Origin: Blastocatellia bacterium | GTDB taxonomy: Bacteria > Acidobacteriota > Blastocatellia > HR10 > J050 | Length of the DNA: 64,000 nucleotides | Reading direction: 5' to 3' | Assembly (NCBI GenBank): GCA_026985075.1 | Contig: JALSQX010000001.1 | Location: 1 to 64,000, forward strand | Shown: positions 21,665-33,050 of the stretch, piece by piece | Layout of the letters: every line of letters starts with the position of its first letter | Position numbering within the stretch: position 1 is the first letter of the stretch | Notes under the pieces: generated by a model | Databases searched by the model: none | Seen by the model: the letters and a program-made list of their open reading frames with translations, nothing else | Told to the model about the DNA's origin: nothing | Program-made: the position numbers and the translations under genes

Positions 21665-23347
21665 ATGAATCCACTACTGAAAATATGCCTCATGGGAGGA
21701 ATTCTCTTCATCGGAGGTCCATTATTGATGAGCTGCACCGGTCAACGAACGCGGGAAACCGCCGTTTCTACCGATCTCGAAGCCAAGATCGCGCGGTTCG
21801 CTCCCACGGAGATCACCGCCGATATTGCGCATCTCTCCTCGGGCGACCGTCGCGCACTGAAAAAACTCATCGAGGCGGGCCAGTTGATGGATGACATCTT
21901 CCTGCGTCAGGTGTGGAGCGGAAATGTCGCTTTGCTCGACAGATTGAAGGCCGATACCAGTCCCGAAGGAGCGTTGAAGCGACGGTATTTCTGGATCAAC
22001 TTTGGCCCCTGGTCGCGGCTGGATGATGACCAACCATTCATCGACGGCGTCCCCCCCAAGCCGGCGGGCGCCAACTATTACCCCGAGGACATGACCAAAG
22101 AGGAATTCCGCGCCTGGCTGGAGACGCTCCCGCCCGAAGAGCAGAAACGAGCGACCGGATTCTTCACCGTCATTCGCCGGGATGACCGGGGCCGTCTCCG
22201 TATCGTTCCTTACAGCGAGGCGTATCGGGAGTTCCTCGAGCCGGCAGCGCAGTTGCTCCGCGAGGCGGCGGCTCTCACCGAGAATCAGTCACTCAAAGAT
22301 TATCTCCTCAAACGAGCGGCCGCTTTCTTGAGCAATGACTACTATGAGAGCGATATCGCCTGGATGGCGTTGGATGCGCCCATCGACGTGACCATCGGTC
22401 CTTATGAGACGTACGAAGATAAACTGTTCGGATACAAGGCGGCGTTCGAAGCGTTCATCACCATTCGCGACGACGCCGAGACGGCCCGACTGGCCCGGTT
22501 CAGTCAATATCTTCAGGAACTCGAGAACCATCTCCCCATCGAGGAGAAGTACAAGAACCCTCGCTTGGGGACCATCGCTCCCATTCGCGTGGTCGATGAG
22601 GTGTTCGTCGGCGGTGATAGCAAGGCCGGCGTGCAGACGGCGGCTTTCAATCTGCCTAATGATGAGCGGGTCATCAGAGAGAAGGGCAGCAAGCGCGTGA
22701 TGCTCAAGAACGTGCAGGAAGCCAAGTTCAAGCAGATCCTCGTGCCCATCAGTGAGATCGTGCTGGATACAGAGCAGGCCAAAGAGATCTCCTTCTCGGC
22801 CTTTTTCACCCATATTCTCGCTCACGAATTGATGCACGGGCTCGGACCGCACAACATCGTCGTCCGGGGGAGAGCGACGACTGTGCGGCGCGAGCTGGAG
22901 GAACTCTACTCGGCCATCGAAGAGGCCAAGGCCGATATCACCGGCCTGTGGGCCGTGCAATATCTCATTGATCGCGGAGTGATCGAAAAGAGCATGGAGC
23001 GACCGCTCTACGTCACCTTCCTGGCCAGCATGTTCCGTTCGGTGCGATTCGGCATCGAGGAAGCCCATGGCAAGGGCGTCGCCGTGCAGTTCAACTCCTT
23101 GAGCGATGAGGGCGCCATCACCGTCGATGAGCACAGTGGGCGATTCAGCATTGATTTTCAGAAAGTGAAGTCGGCCGTCCGGAAATTGACGCACGACATA
23201 CTGACGCTCCAGGCCGAGGGGAACAAAGCGAAGGCCAAGGCTCTGCTCGACACTTACGGAGTGATTCGGCCGCCGATGCGGCGGGCCTTAGATCGATTGA
23301 GCCACGTGCCGGTGGATATCGAGCCCATCTTTCCCCTGGCACAGTGA
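21665..23347 (+). CDS. M49-like zinc metallopeptidase lipoprotein
   Basis: The 560-residue protein starts with a lipoprotein signal ending LLMSC, so it is probably anchored outside the cytoplasmic membrane. HELMH at residues 387-391 and EEAKAD at 419-424 form a gluzincin-like zinc site. The layout resembles peptidase family M49 (dipeptidyl peptidase III), whose motif is normally HExxGH; here it is HExxH. Substrate is unknown. It lies alone between fumC and the ECF sigma gene. Confidence 0.7.
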   Translation: MNPLLKICLMGGILFIGGPLLMSCTGQRTRETAVSTDLEAKIARFAPTEITADIAHLSSGDRRALKKLIEAGQLMDDIFLRQVWSGNVALLDRLKADTSPEGALKRRYFWINFGPWSRLDDDQPFIDGVPPKPAGANYYPEDMTKEEFRAWLETLPPEEQKRATGFFTVIRRDDRGRLRIVPYSEAYREFLEPAAQLLREAAALTENQSLKDYLLKRAAAFLSNDYYESDIAWMALDAPIDVTIGPYETYEDKLFGYKAAFEAFITIRDDAETARLARFSQYLQELENHLPIEEKYKNPRLGTIAPIRVVDEVFVGGDSKAGVQTAAFNLPNDERVIREKGSKRVMLKNVQEAKFKQILVPISEIVLDTEQAKEISFSAFFTHILAHELMHGLGPHNIVVRGRATTVRRELEELYSAIEEAKADITGLWAVQYLIDRGVIEKSMERPLYVTFLASMFRSVRFGIEEAHGKGVAVQFNSLSDEGAITVDEHSGRFSIDFQKVKSAVRKLTHDILTLQAEGNKAKAKALLDTYGVIRPPMRRALDRLSHVPVDIEPIFPLAQ

Positions 23348-23480
23348 GCGCCCTCGGGCGGTGAGTGACATCGGCCTGGACCAGGATCGCCGATCACAAA
23401 TTCCAAGAGCTGAGCTGGAACGAGATTTCAGACCGGTGTGACGAGATGATGAGGCGATTCTGAAATATGGACGTACCGAG

Positions 23481-23520
23481 TCATCGCCCATCGTTCTCGA
23501 TCCTGAGCGGTGGGCGATGA
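23481..23520. other. Perfect 10-bp inverted repeat upstream of the ECF sigma gene
   Basis: TCATCGCCCA at 23481-23490 is matched by TGGGCGATGA at 23511-23520 with a 20-base loop. It lies 56 bases before the sigma factor start and about 130 bases after the peptidase stop. It could be an operator, an mRNA hairpin, or a terminator without a T tract. Confidence 0.5.
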
Positions 23521-23576
23521 ACGATGCACTGCGGACCGATCATGGTGAGCTGAGTCTGGAAATTCTCTGAGACGTC

Positions 23577-24197
23577 ATGTCTGCTGAGACGAAGCCCATC
23601 GACCGCATCATCGCGGAATGGCAGGCGGGAATCGACCGCGAGGAGAATTTTCGTCGTCTCTTCGAGCGATACTACCGTCCCGTGTATCGCTTCTTCGAGA
23701 AACGAGGATTTTCCCCGGATCAATGTCAAGATCTAACCCAAGAGACGTTCATTCGGGTCTATATAGGTATGGCGGGATTTCGCGGCGAAGCGCGATTCGA
23801 GACGTGGCTGTTTCACATTGCGGCCAATACGTATATGAAGGAGCTTCGACATCGATCGGCCCAGAAGCGCACCGGGCACCATATCCCCTTGGACGATTCC
23901 GGCACGGTCCAGGCCTCGACCTCTGAGGGGAGGGCACTGGTTGATCCCGCATCGGATCGCGGGCCGCTCGACGACGTGCTGAACCGGGAGCAGCGGCAGG
24001 CGCTCCGCCAGGCTATCGCGGCGTTACCCGAGCAGATGCGCAAGTGCCTGCTGTTGCGCGTCTATCAAGAGTTGAGCTATAAGGAGATCGCCCGGGTCAT
24101 GCGGTTGTCCGAGGAGACGGTGAAAGCGCATTTGTATCAAGCCCGGCAGCGATTGAGGGCGCAACTGGCCGACTATTTCGCTGAGATCGAACTGTGA
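23577..24197 (+). CDS. ECF-type RNA polymerase sigma factor
   Basis: The 206-residue protein has sigma region 2 (FERYYRPVYRFFEKRGFSPD, then QDLTQETFIRVY) and region 4 (LLLRVYQELSYKEIARVMRL, then SEETVKAHLYQARQRLR) with a helix-turn-helix. The linker between them is long, near residues 105-140. It is followed 9 bases later by a membrane anti-sigma factor, so it is probably held inactive until a signal releases it. Confidence 0.93.
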   Translation: MSAETKPIDRIIAEWQAGIDREENFRRLFERYYRPVYRFFEKRGFSPDQCQDLTQETFIRVYIGMAGFRGEARFETWLFHIAANTYMKELRHRSAQKRTGHHIPLDDSGTVQASTSEGRALVDPASDRGPLDDVLNREQRQALRQAIAALPEQMRKCLLLRVYQELSYKEIARVMRLSEETVKAHLYQARQRLRAQLADYFAEIEL

Positions 24198-24206
24198 GGT
24201 GCTATC

Positions 24207-25166
24207 ATGAGTGAAGGGCAAGAGAGCTTCAAAGCCGCCATGCGAGCATTGGTGGAAGAGACTGCGCTTCAGGAGGGCGCGCATATCACCCCTGAACGAT
24301 TGATCGCCTACCATCAGGGCGAGCTCTCATCGGAGGATGAACGACGGATTCAAGATCATCTGGTCGTGTGTCGGGAATGCACGGCACTATTGCTCGATCT
24401 GGAAGCCTTTCCCGCGCTCGATCAACGGGGAGCAAGGCCCCTCTCAGATGCCGATGTGGCGGCAGCCTGGCAGGAGATGAAATCGCGGATTCAGCCGAGA
24501 GAAGCCATGGGATTCTTCGCCGGTGCGCGACAGTGGTTCGGCATGATGCTCTCTCCGGCTCGCCTTCCCTATGCCATCGCCGCCTCGCTGTTCATCGTCA
24601 GTTTGGCGTTGACTGCCTGGATCGTGTCGCTGCGCCAGGAGAATCAACACCTGATGGCGCGGTTGAAGGCGCTGCCCGCCGGGCAAGATCAAGACCTGGC
24701 TTCCATCAAGGAATCGCTCCAGGAGGCGCGCCGGCGATTGGCCGAAGCGGCGCGCCGCGACGAGCAATACCGGACGCAAATCGCCCAACTCCAACAGTCG
24801 CTGGAAGACCTGTCGCAACCACAGGTGAATATGCCGATTGCCGATCTCTATCCTCAGGAGTTCATTCGCGGGCAGGAAGAGGCGATCAAGGCCATTGAGG
24901 TTCCCTCGGGCGCGAATTTCTTCGCCTTGATTTTGAATGTCCCCGATCAACGCTCTTATGCCTCTTATGCGCTGGAGATTGCGGATCGCGATGGCCGGGC
25001 GATCTGGCGCGGTCGAGGATTGCGGATGAGTTCATACAACAATTTCACCGTCATGCTGCCGCGTCGGCTCTTCCCTGCCGGAGAGTATCGCATCGCGCTC
25101 TATGGACTGCGAGACGGTCGAAGGGAGCTGGTGGAACGTTATGCGCTGCGAATTCGGTATCAATAG
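24207..25166 (+). CDS. Zinc-finger anti-sigma factor, membrane bound
   Basis: The 319-residue protein has an N-terminal putative zinc-finger (His-x3-Cys-x2-Cys in DHLVVCREC), one transmembrane helix near residues 125-145 (LPYAIAASLFIVSLALTAWI), a coiled coil (about 145-205) and an extracytoplasmic C-terminal domain (NFFALILNVPDQRSYASYAL). The gene order marks it as the partner of the preceding sigma factor. The C-terminal domain probably senses or transmits the envelope signal. Confidence 0.85.
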   Translation: MSEGQESFKAAMRALVEETALQEGAHITPERLIAYHQGELSSEDERRIQDHLVVCRECTALLLDLEAFPALDQRGARPLSDADVAAAWQEMKSRIQPREAMGFFAGARQWFGMMLSPARLPYAIAASLFIVSLALTAWIVSLRQENQHLMARLKALPAGQDQDLASIKESLQEARRRLAEAARRDEQYRTQIAQLQQSLEDLSQPQVNMPIADLYPQEFIRGQEEAIKAIEVPSGANFFALILNVPDQRSYASYALEIADRDGRAIWRGRGLRMSSYNNFTVMLPRRLFPAGEYRIALYGLRDGRRELVERYALRIRYQ

Positions 25167-25311
25167 GTACGCCAGCACTCATCCTCGATCCTCTTCGAAG
25201 AGGAGTCATGTCATCTGCGGGGCTATGGGCTTCTTCGAAAATGAAGTCGCGCAAGATGCCCTCTTGTGCTCTGTCACACTCATCCTCCGTCGTGGCCTCA
25301 TGCTCTTCAGG

Positions 25312-25935
25312 CCCGGAACTCGCCTCCGGGGATTGTTACTTTCCTCGTTACTCTCGCTCTCAACTGACTCCTCCCCGCGGTCCAGCCGCGGGGCTTCCCA
25401 AGGGTGAGGGAAAGCACCTCCAACTAGCCGGCAATGTGACTCCTCCCCGCCGACGAGCGGCGGGGCTTCCTTGGGAGAGGAGGAATTCCGTCCGAAGACG
25501 ATTGTTCGGGTTTCATCCCGCCGACGAGCGGCGGGGCATCATCAGAAGGAGGAAAGCCGCCGTGAACGAGCCGACAACTGAACTCTCCCCGCGGTCCAGC
25601 CGCGGGGCTTCCTTTCAGGCCCCGGAGCTCGTCTCCGGGGTTCGTTACTTCCCTCGCTACTCTCGCTCTCAACTGACTCCTCCCCGCCGACGAGCGGCGA
25701 GGCTTCCCTGAGGAGGGGGGAGCGCCGTGAACGAGCCAGCAACTGAACTCCCTCCGCAGGCCAGCGGCGGGGCTTCCTCATTCAGGCCCTGAAACTCGTC
25801 TCCGGGGATTCGTTATGTTCGCCCGTTAGTCACTGACTAGGCTCCGGTCCCCGCTCACCTGAGGTCCGCTACGTTCGCCGCTCGCTCTCACCTCGCTGCG
25901 CCCCAGGTCTCCGGTCCACGGTCACCTGACGAATA
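25312..25935 (+). repeat. Palindromic repeat cluster A (left border of island)
   Basis: This gene-free stretch holds two hairpin types. H hairpins (8-bp GC stem, 5-base loop, then CTTCC) are at 25373-25393, 25445-25465, 25516-25536, 25587-25607, 25682-25702 and, degenerate, 25751-25772. B hairpins (CCCGGAG/TCCGGGG type) are at 25312-25331, 25620-25640 and 25786-25806. B precedes H by about 62 bases in two units, with a shared linker ending CTCTCGCTCTCAACTGACT. The sequence 25806-25860 recurs inverted at about 32,700-32,780. Bases 25167-25311 and 25936-26027 show no gene. Confidence 0.85.
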
Positions 25936-26027
25936 GCGAGCATTTAGATTCTCCTGAGTAAGCGATACAGGGTGGTGGCTTGCGCACCGTCGCGTTGGCT
26001 CATTACGCATAGGCGTCTCCTCGAAGC

Positions 26028-26777
26028 TCAGCTTGACGGCGCGCGGCGGAACTCGATGAATCCTTCAGAGAGGCTTGTCCCGACGTACCATTCGACATGA
26101 CGACTCAGAGCTTGGCCGGGGATCTCTTCCGTGGCCCAATCCTTGCCAATGACGATGGCCATTACCTCAGCTCCCGTTCGTCTGTCAGCCCGCTTGGCGG
26201 CGTGCTCCGCATCGTACCCGTTGACCAGATACGAGATTTCGATCACGGCGACCCGCTCTCCCTTCCACCAGATGAGATCGGCCAGAAACGGATTGATGTC
26301 CGGTTCCATCATGTCTTCCTTCAACAGAGACCTCAGTTGTTCGGACAGCCGCTGTTGTACCCATGGCTGCTCCGGCGGCCCTCCTCGACCACCATTGAAG
26401 AGCGCAGGTGCCGATTTGATGATTTCTCACTCGTACCGCTCACCGCGTCGACGTCCATCCTCGCCCTGCTGCCAGGTAATCAGATCCCGAAGTGCTTCTT
26501 CGGTGCGCTGTTGAGTTTGGACGAGCGCTTGAATCTGCTCGCTTTGTCGCTGAAGTGCTTCTTCGGTGCGCTGTTGAGTTTGGACGAGCGCCTGAATCTG
26601 CTCGCTCTGCCGTCGTTCGGCCTCTCCCAACTGGCCCACTAGCTCGATCAAACGATCAAATCGCTGCGGGAGCGCCAGCAACTCATCGGTCAAAAGCTGT
26701 CGACGCACTTCCTCCCGAAAGGCCTTGTCGGTTCGTAGCAGTTTCAAGATTTCTTCCTTCAACATCGCTGTTTCCAT
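26028..26777 (-). pseudogene. PD-(D/E)XK-like nuclease-fold protein split by an in-frame TGA
   Basis: Read on the minus strand from ATG 26777, the frame gives 116 residues with two copies of the coiled segment SEQIQALVQTQQRTEEAL, then a TGA at 26429-26427. The same frame continues without another stop to 26028: EIIKSAPALFNGGRGG, then NPFLADLIWWKGERVAVIEI and EGFIEFRR. The Asp ... Glu-x-Ser layout is PD-(D/E)XK-like. A CGA to TGA change explains the break. The 249-codon product would match a family common in thermophilic and cyanobacterial genomes. Sequencing error or readthrough cannot be excluded. Confidence 0.7.
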
Positions 26778-27137
26778 TCAAGCTGAGGAGATGATGTCGC
26801 CACGAGCAGACTGCATCCCATAGACCTCGGTGAGTCGGACATCAGTTTCGCAGTCATCGGCCCATTCGATGACGTCCTCGCTATTACTTGTCTCTCCGTA
26901 TGGAATCCAACCGCGCCCATGCCGAACGGGGCCTCCCATCAGTCGCTGAACGAGAGCTCCGAAGCCGTCTTGAACATTCGCCCGCTGGGTGGCCTCTTGC
27001 AGAGCCTTGCGGATCTCGGCAGCGTGAGGTGTGAATCGTGGGCATGATGCTCGGGCCGGGAAGCGCAAAGCCCTCTCATAGGCTTTGGCGGCGGAAGACC
27101 GAGAGATCCTCTCGTAGCGAATCGTGACTTCCTGCAT
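26778..27137 (-). CDS. Small hypothetical protein upstream of the split nuclease-like gene
   Basis: From ATG 27137 the product is 119 residues: MQEVTIRYERISRSSAAKAY ... RRL-like basic middle, WIPYGETSNSEDVIEWADDC ... ending ISSA. I do not recognise a family. Its TGA (26780-26778) is directly followed by the ATG of the split gene at 26777, so the two were translationally coupled. The open frame extends upstream to 27329, but GAGG just before 27137 favours the shorter form. A partner or regulator role is only inferred from position. Confidence 0.5.
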   Translation of the reverse strand: MQEVTIRYERISRSSAAKAYERALRFPARASCPRFTPHAAEIRKALQEATQRANVQDGFGALVQRLMGGPVRHGRGWIPYGETSNSEDVIEWADDCETDVRLTEVYGMQSARGDIISSA

Positions 27138-27389
27138 ATCCTCATGCTCCGGTGAAAAGCTTAACACACCGGCCATCCAATAGCCATGAAGCTCGGCGCT
27201 CCGACCGGGATGACCGAAAAGCACGCCGCTCGTGACGAACAGAGGCGCTCGCGGAGCCTCTCGCCTCTTCACACACTTCGGGCGACCGACTGGAGTCAGG
27301 TATCCAAAAAATCGACGGGCGGCTACCACTTTTTCCTCTCCATGGGGTCTAACCGAAGTGGAAACACCAACGAAAGGAGGCTTGAGAGG

Positions 27390-27845
27390 ATGAAACGATT
27401 GATGATCCTGCTCCTCAGCATGATGGCCCTGACCGGCGTGGCCCGCGCTCAGAGCGGGGGCGATGACTGGTTTCAGGATGACACGGTCACCATCACCGGC
27501 TCATCGCAGCGGGTGGGATCGATGACCCTGGTCGATCTCTGGGGCAGTGATGGTTCGTCCCTGTGGGGAACGGCGCAATCGCTGGGTTCGTTGACGCTCT
27601 ATAACTTCTCCACCGACGATGGGCGGGTGCTGACCGGGACGGCGCAGCGGCTGGGCTCCCTGACGCTGTACGACTTCTCCAGCAGCGATGGGAATACACT
27701 GTTCGGCTCATCGCGGCGGTCAGGCTCATTAACCTTCTACAACTTCTATGGCCGCGACGGTCGTTCGCTGACCGGGACGGCGCAGCGAGTGGGGTTCATG
27801 ACGTTGTACAACCTCTTGTATCGCCGTCCGCGCCGTGATCGATGA
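27390..27845 (+). CDS. Secreted protein of five 23-residue repeats
   Basis: The 151-residue product has a signal peptide (MKRLMILLLSMMALTGVARA), a short acidic linker and then five tandem 23-residue units from residue 37 to the C-terminus. The unit is roughly G-T/S-A/S-Q-R-x-G-S-L/M-T-L-Y-D/N-F, four variable residues, D-G, then four more. The regular pattern suggests a small beta-solenoid. AAGGAGG precedes the ATG by about 14 bases. The family and function are unknown to me. Confidence 0.8.
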   Translation: MKRLMILLLSMMALTGVARAQSGGDDWFQDDTVTITGSSQRVGSMTLVDLWGSDGSSLWGTAQSLGSLTLYNFSTDDGRVLTGTAQRLGSLTLYDFSSSDGNTLFGSSRRSGSLTFYNFYGRDGRSLTGTAQRVGFMTLYNLLYRRPRRDR

Positions 27846-27939
27846 ACGAGAGGGGACTGCTCGGTTGAAACCCTCACCTGAGGTGAGGGTGATGGCCGGG
27901 CTGGCCCTTTTCATCATTGAACCGAAGCCATCGAGAAAA

Positions 27940-28173
27940 ATGCGAAACCGAGACATCAAAATCGGTAATTACGTTGGCTATAAACGCGGTTCAAGAGGAT
28001 ACCTGAAGCGGTGCTACCGTTGCGGAAGAACCATCTACATGTGGCAGGGCAATGACGGGAAGTGGCGCCCATACGAATCCTGGATCGAGCAGAATGCCAA
28101 CGAAGGCGAGTGGATCATTCACCAGTGCGACGTGGCCTTCGAGCGCGTGCTTGACCTCACCGAGCTTCTGTAG
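27940..28173 (+). CDS. Mini zinc-ribbon-like protein
   Basis: The 77-residue product (MRNRDIKIGNYVGYKRGSRG ...) contains CYRCGRTIYMWQGNDGKWRP and a later IIHQC. The pattern Cys-x2-Cys ... GKW.P.E ... Cys resembles small stand-alone zinc ribbons of unknown role found in many bacteria. An in-frame start at 27835 would overlap the preceding gene's end, so I take 27940, which follows GAGAAAA. Confidence 0.5.
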   Translation: MRNRDIKIGNYVGYKRGSRGYLKRCYRCGRTIYMWQGNDGKWRPYESWIEQNANEGEWIIHQCDVAFERVLDLTELL

Positions 28174-28337
28174 TGCGGATCATTCAGGAGCACGAGCTGG
28201 GCTCCCTGGTGGTCGCCTTCTGAGGCGGTGGACGTTCTCACCGGCCAACCCGTCTCGGATCACCATCACCAACGTTCGAGCGAGAGTGAGGATGACGACG
28301 CGGAGCAGACCGGTGATCGACCAATGAGCCCTCCGTA

Positions 28338-28363
28338 GGGGGCTGGACGCTGCGCCAGCCCCC
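28338..28363. other. Strong GC hairpin before the CHAT gene
   Basis: GGGGGCTGG at 28338-28346 pairs perfectly with CCAGCCCCC at 28355-28363 around an 8-base loop. No T tract follows, so it is not a standard terminator. It lies in the 361-base gap between the mini zinc-ribbon gene and the CHAT gene; the rest of 28174-28443 shows no gene. Confidence 0.55.
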
Positions 28364-28443
28364 GAATCACACTGGAGACCGGGGGTCGTCCGTCGGGGCG
28401 ATGGCGGAGGCCCACGGAGGGCCCCCCTCCAGGCTCTCATCAC

Positions 28444-28472
28444 TTGACGTGATCTCCATCTGGCAATAATAT
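28444..28472 (+). promoter_or_regulatory. Probable sigma-70 promoter of the TPR-CHAT gene
   Basis: TTGACG at 28444-28449 and TAATAT at 28467-28472 are 17 bases apart. Initiation near 28479 gives a leader of about 55 bases to the ATG at 28535, which is preceded by a strong GGGGAGGAGG. The gene therefore does not need read-through from the sigma/anti-sigma operon. Confidence 0.55.
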
Positions 28473-28534
28473 CGTGAAGAAGTCCAATCCCTGCTGATTG
28501 GGTTCTGCGAATACCGCTTTTTGGGGAGGAGGCG

Positions 28535-32038
<3,504 letters not shown>

Positions 32039-32085
32039 GGGGGAGCTAGGGGACGGGGGACCGGAGACGGGAGACCGGGGCAGGG
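32039..32085 (+). other. G-rich tract with quadruplex potential after the CHAT stop codon
   Basis: Immediately after the CHAT stop, runs of 3-5 G (32039-32043, 32049-32052, 32055-32059, then GGG and GGGG) are separated by short loops. This fits the G-quadruplex pattern on the plus strand. A stronger tract of the same sequence family lies at 32715-32739. Confidence 0.5.
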
Positions 32086-32099
32086 TCAGTGACTGGCGG

Positions 32100-32860
32100 G
32101 AACGTAACAATCCCTGGGGGTGAGCACCGAGGTCTGAGTGAGGAAGCCCCGCCGCTGGTCGGCGGGGAGGGATCAGTTGTTGGCTAGTGTGGAGGTGCCT
32201 TCCCTCACCTTTGGGAAGCCCCGCCGCTGGTCGGCGGGGAGGAGTCAGGTGAGAGCTAGAGTAGCGGGGAAAGTAACAATCCCTGGAGGTGAGCACCGAG
32301 GTATTCAGAATACGGTGAAAGGCCGGTTGACTAGCTGCAGGACCCCCGAGGCCTGAGTGAGGAAGCCCCGCAGCTTGCCTGTGGGGAGGGTCACATTGTC
32401 GGCTAGTTGGAGGTGCCTTCCCCCACCTTTGGGAAGCCCCGCCGCTGGTCGGCGGGGAGGAGTCAGTTGCTAGCTAGTTCACGGCGGCTTTCCTCCTTCT
32501 GATGATGCCCCGCCGCTGGTCGGCGGGGAGGAGTCAGTTGCTAGCTAGTTTAGTTCATGAGGGCTTTCTTCTCCCACGGAAGCCCCGCAGCTAGTCTGCG
32601 GGGAGGGTTCAGTTGCTGGCTAGTTCACGGCGCTTCCCCCTTCTCAGGGAAGCCCTGCCGCTTGACGGCGGGGGGAGTTCAATTGCTGGCTAGTTTAACG
32701 GACCCTGGGAGACCGGGGACCGGGGACGGGGGACCGGGGCACAGTCAGTGACTAGCGAGCGAACATAACGAACCCCCGGAGGCGAGCCCCGGGGCCTTTG
32801 GGGAATGAACCAAGCACTTATTCAGCAAGCGAACACAATAATCCCCGGAGATGAACTCCA
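32100..32860 (-). repeat. Palindromic repeat cluster B (right border of island, inverted)
   Basis: In this gene-free kilobase, H hairpins, preceded by GAAG on the plus strand, are at 32147-32167, 32219-32239, 32366-32386, 32437-32457, 32508-32528, 32583-32603 and 32653-32673. After each comes GGAGG or GGAGGG and then TCAGTTGCTGGCTAGTT-like linker. B hairpins are near 32111-32132, 32281-32301, 32771-32791 and 32842-32862. The orientation is opposite to cluster A. Stems vary by compensating changes. Bases 32863-33050 show no gene. Confidence 0.85.
32715..32739 (+). other. Canonical G-quadruplex motif
   Basis: Four G runs (4, 4, 5 and 4 bases) are separated by loops ACC, AC and ACC, which is a textbook intramolecular quadruplex pattern. 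It lies inside cluster B. Its inverted relative in cluster A (about 25,842-25,852) is decayed and lacks the full pattern. Confidence 0.6.
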
Positions 32861-33050
32861 GGACTTGAGAAGTATGACGCTGCGACGAAGGGACAAAGCA
32901 CGAGATGCCATCTTGCGCCACTTATTGTAGAATGGCTCACGGGCGCGAGTCGCCCACCACGAAGGATGAAAGAAGCACAGATGAACAGGTATACTGCTCG
33001 TCAGTTGATCAGTGAATCTGCGCGAAATTTACTTTCACAGGGGAGGAGGA

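Noticed and set aside
25208..25711. 167-codon frame over repeat cluster A, and similar frames over clusters B, D and E
   Set aside because: The coding potential arises from repeated palindromes; there is no ribosome site or family similarity.
25300..25810. Possible CRISPR array
   Set aside because: Hairpins recur but spacing varies (about 60-110 bases), the repeats vary in stem sequence, the intervening sequences are themselves repeated, and there are no cas genes.
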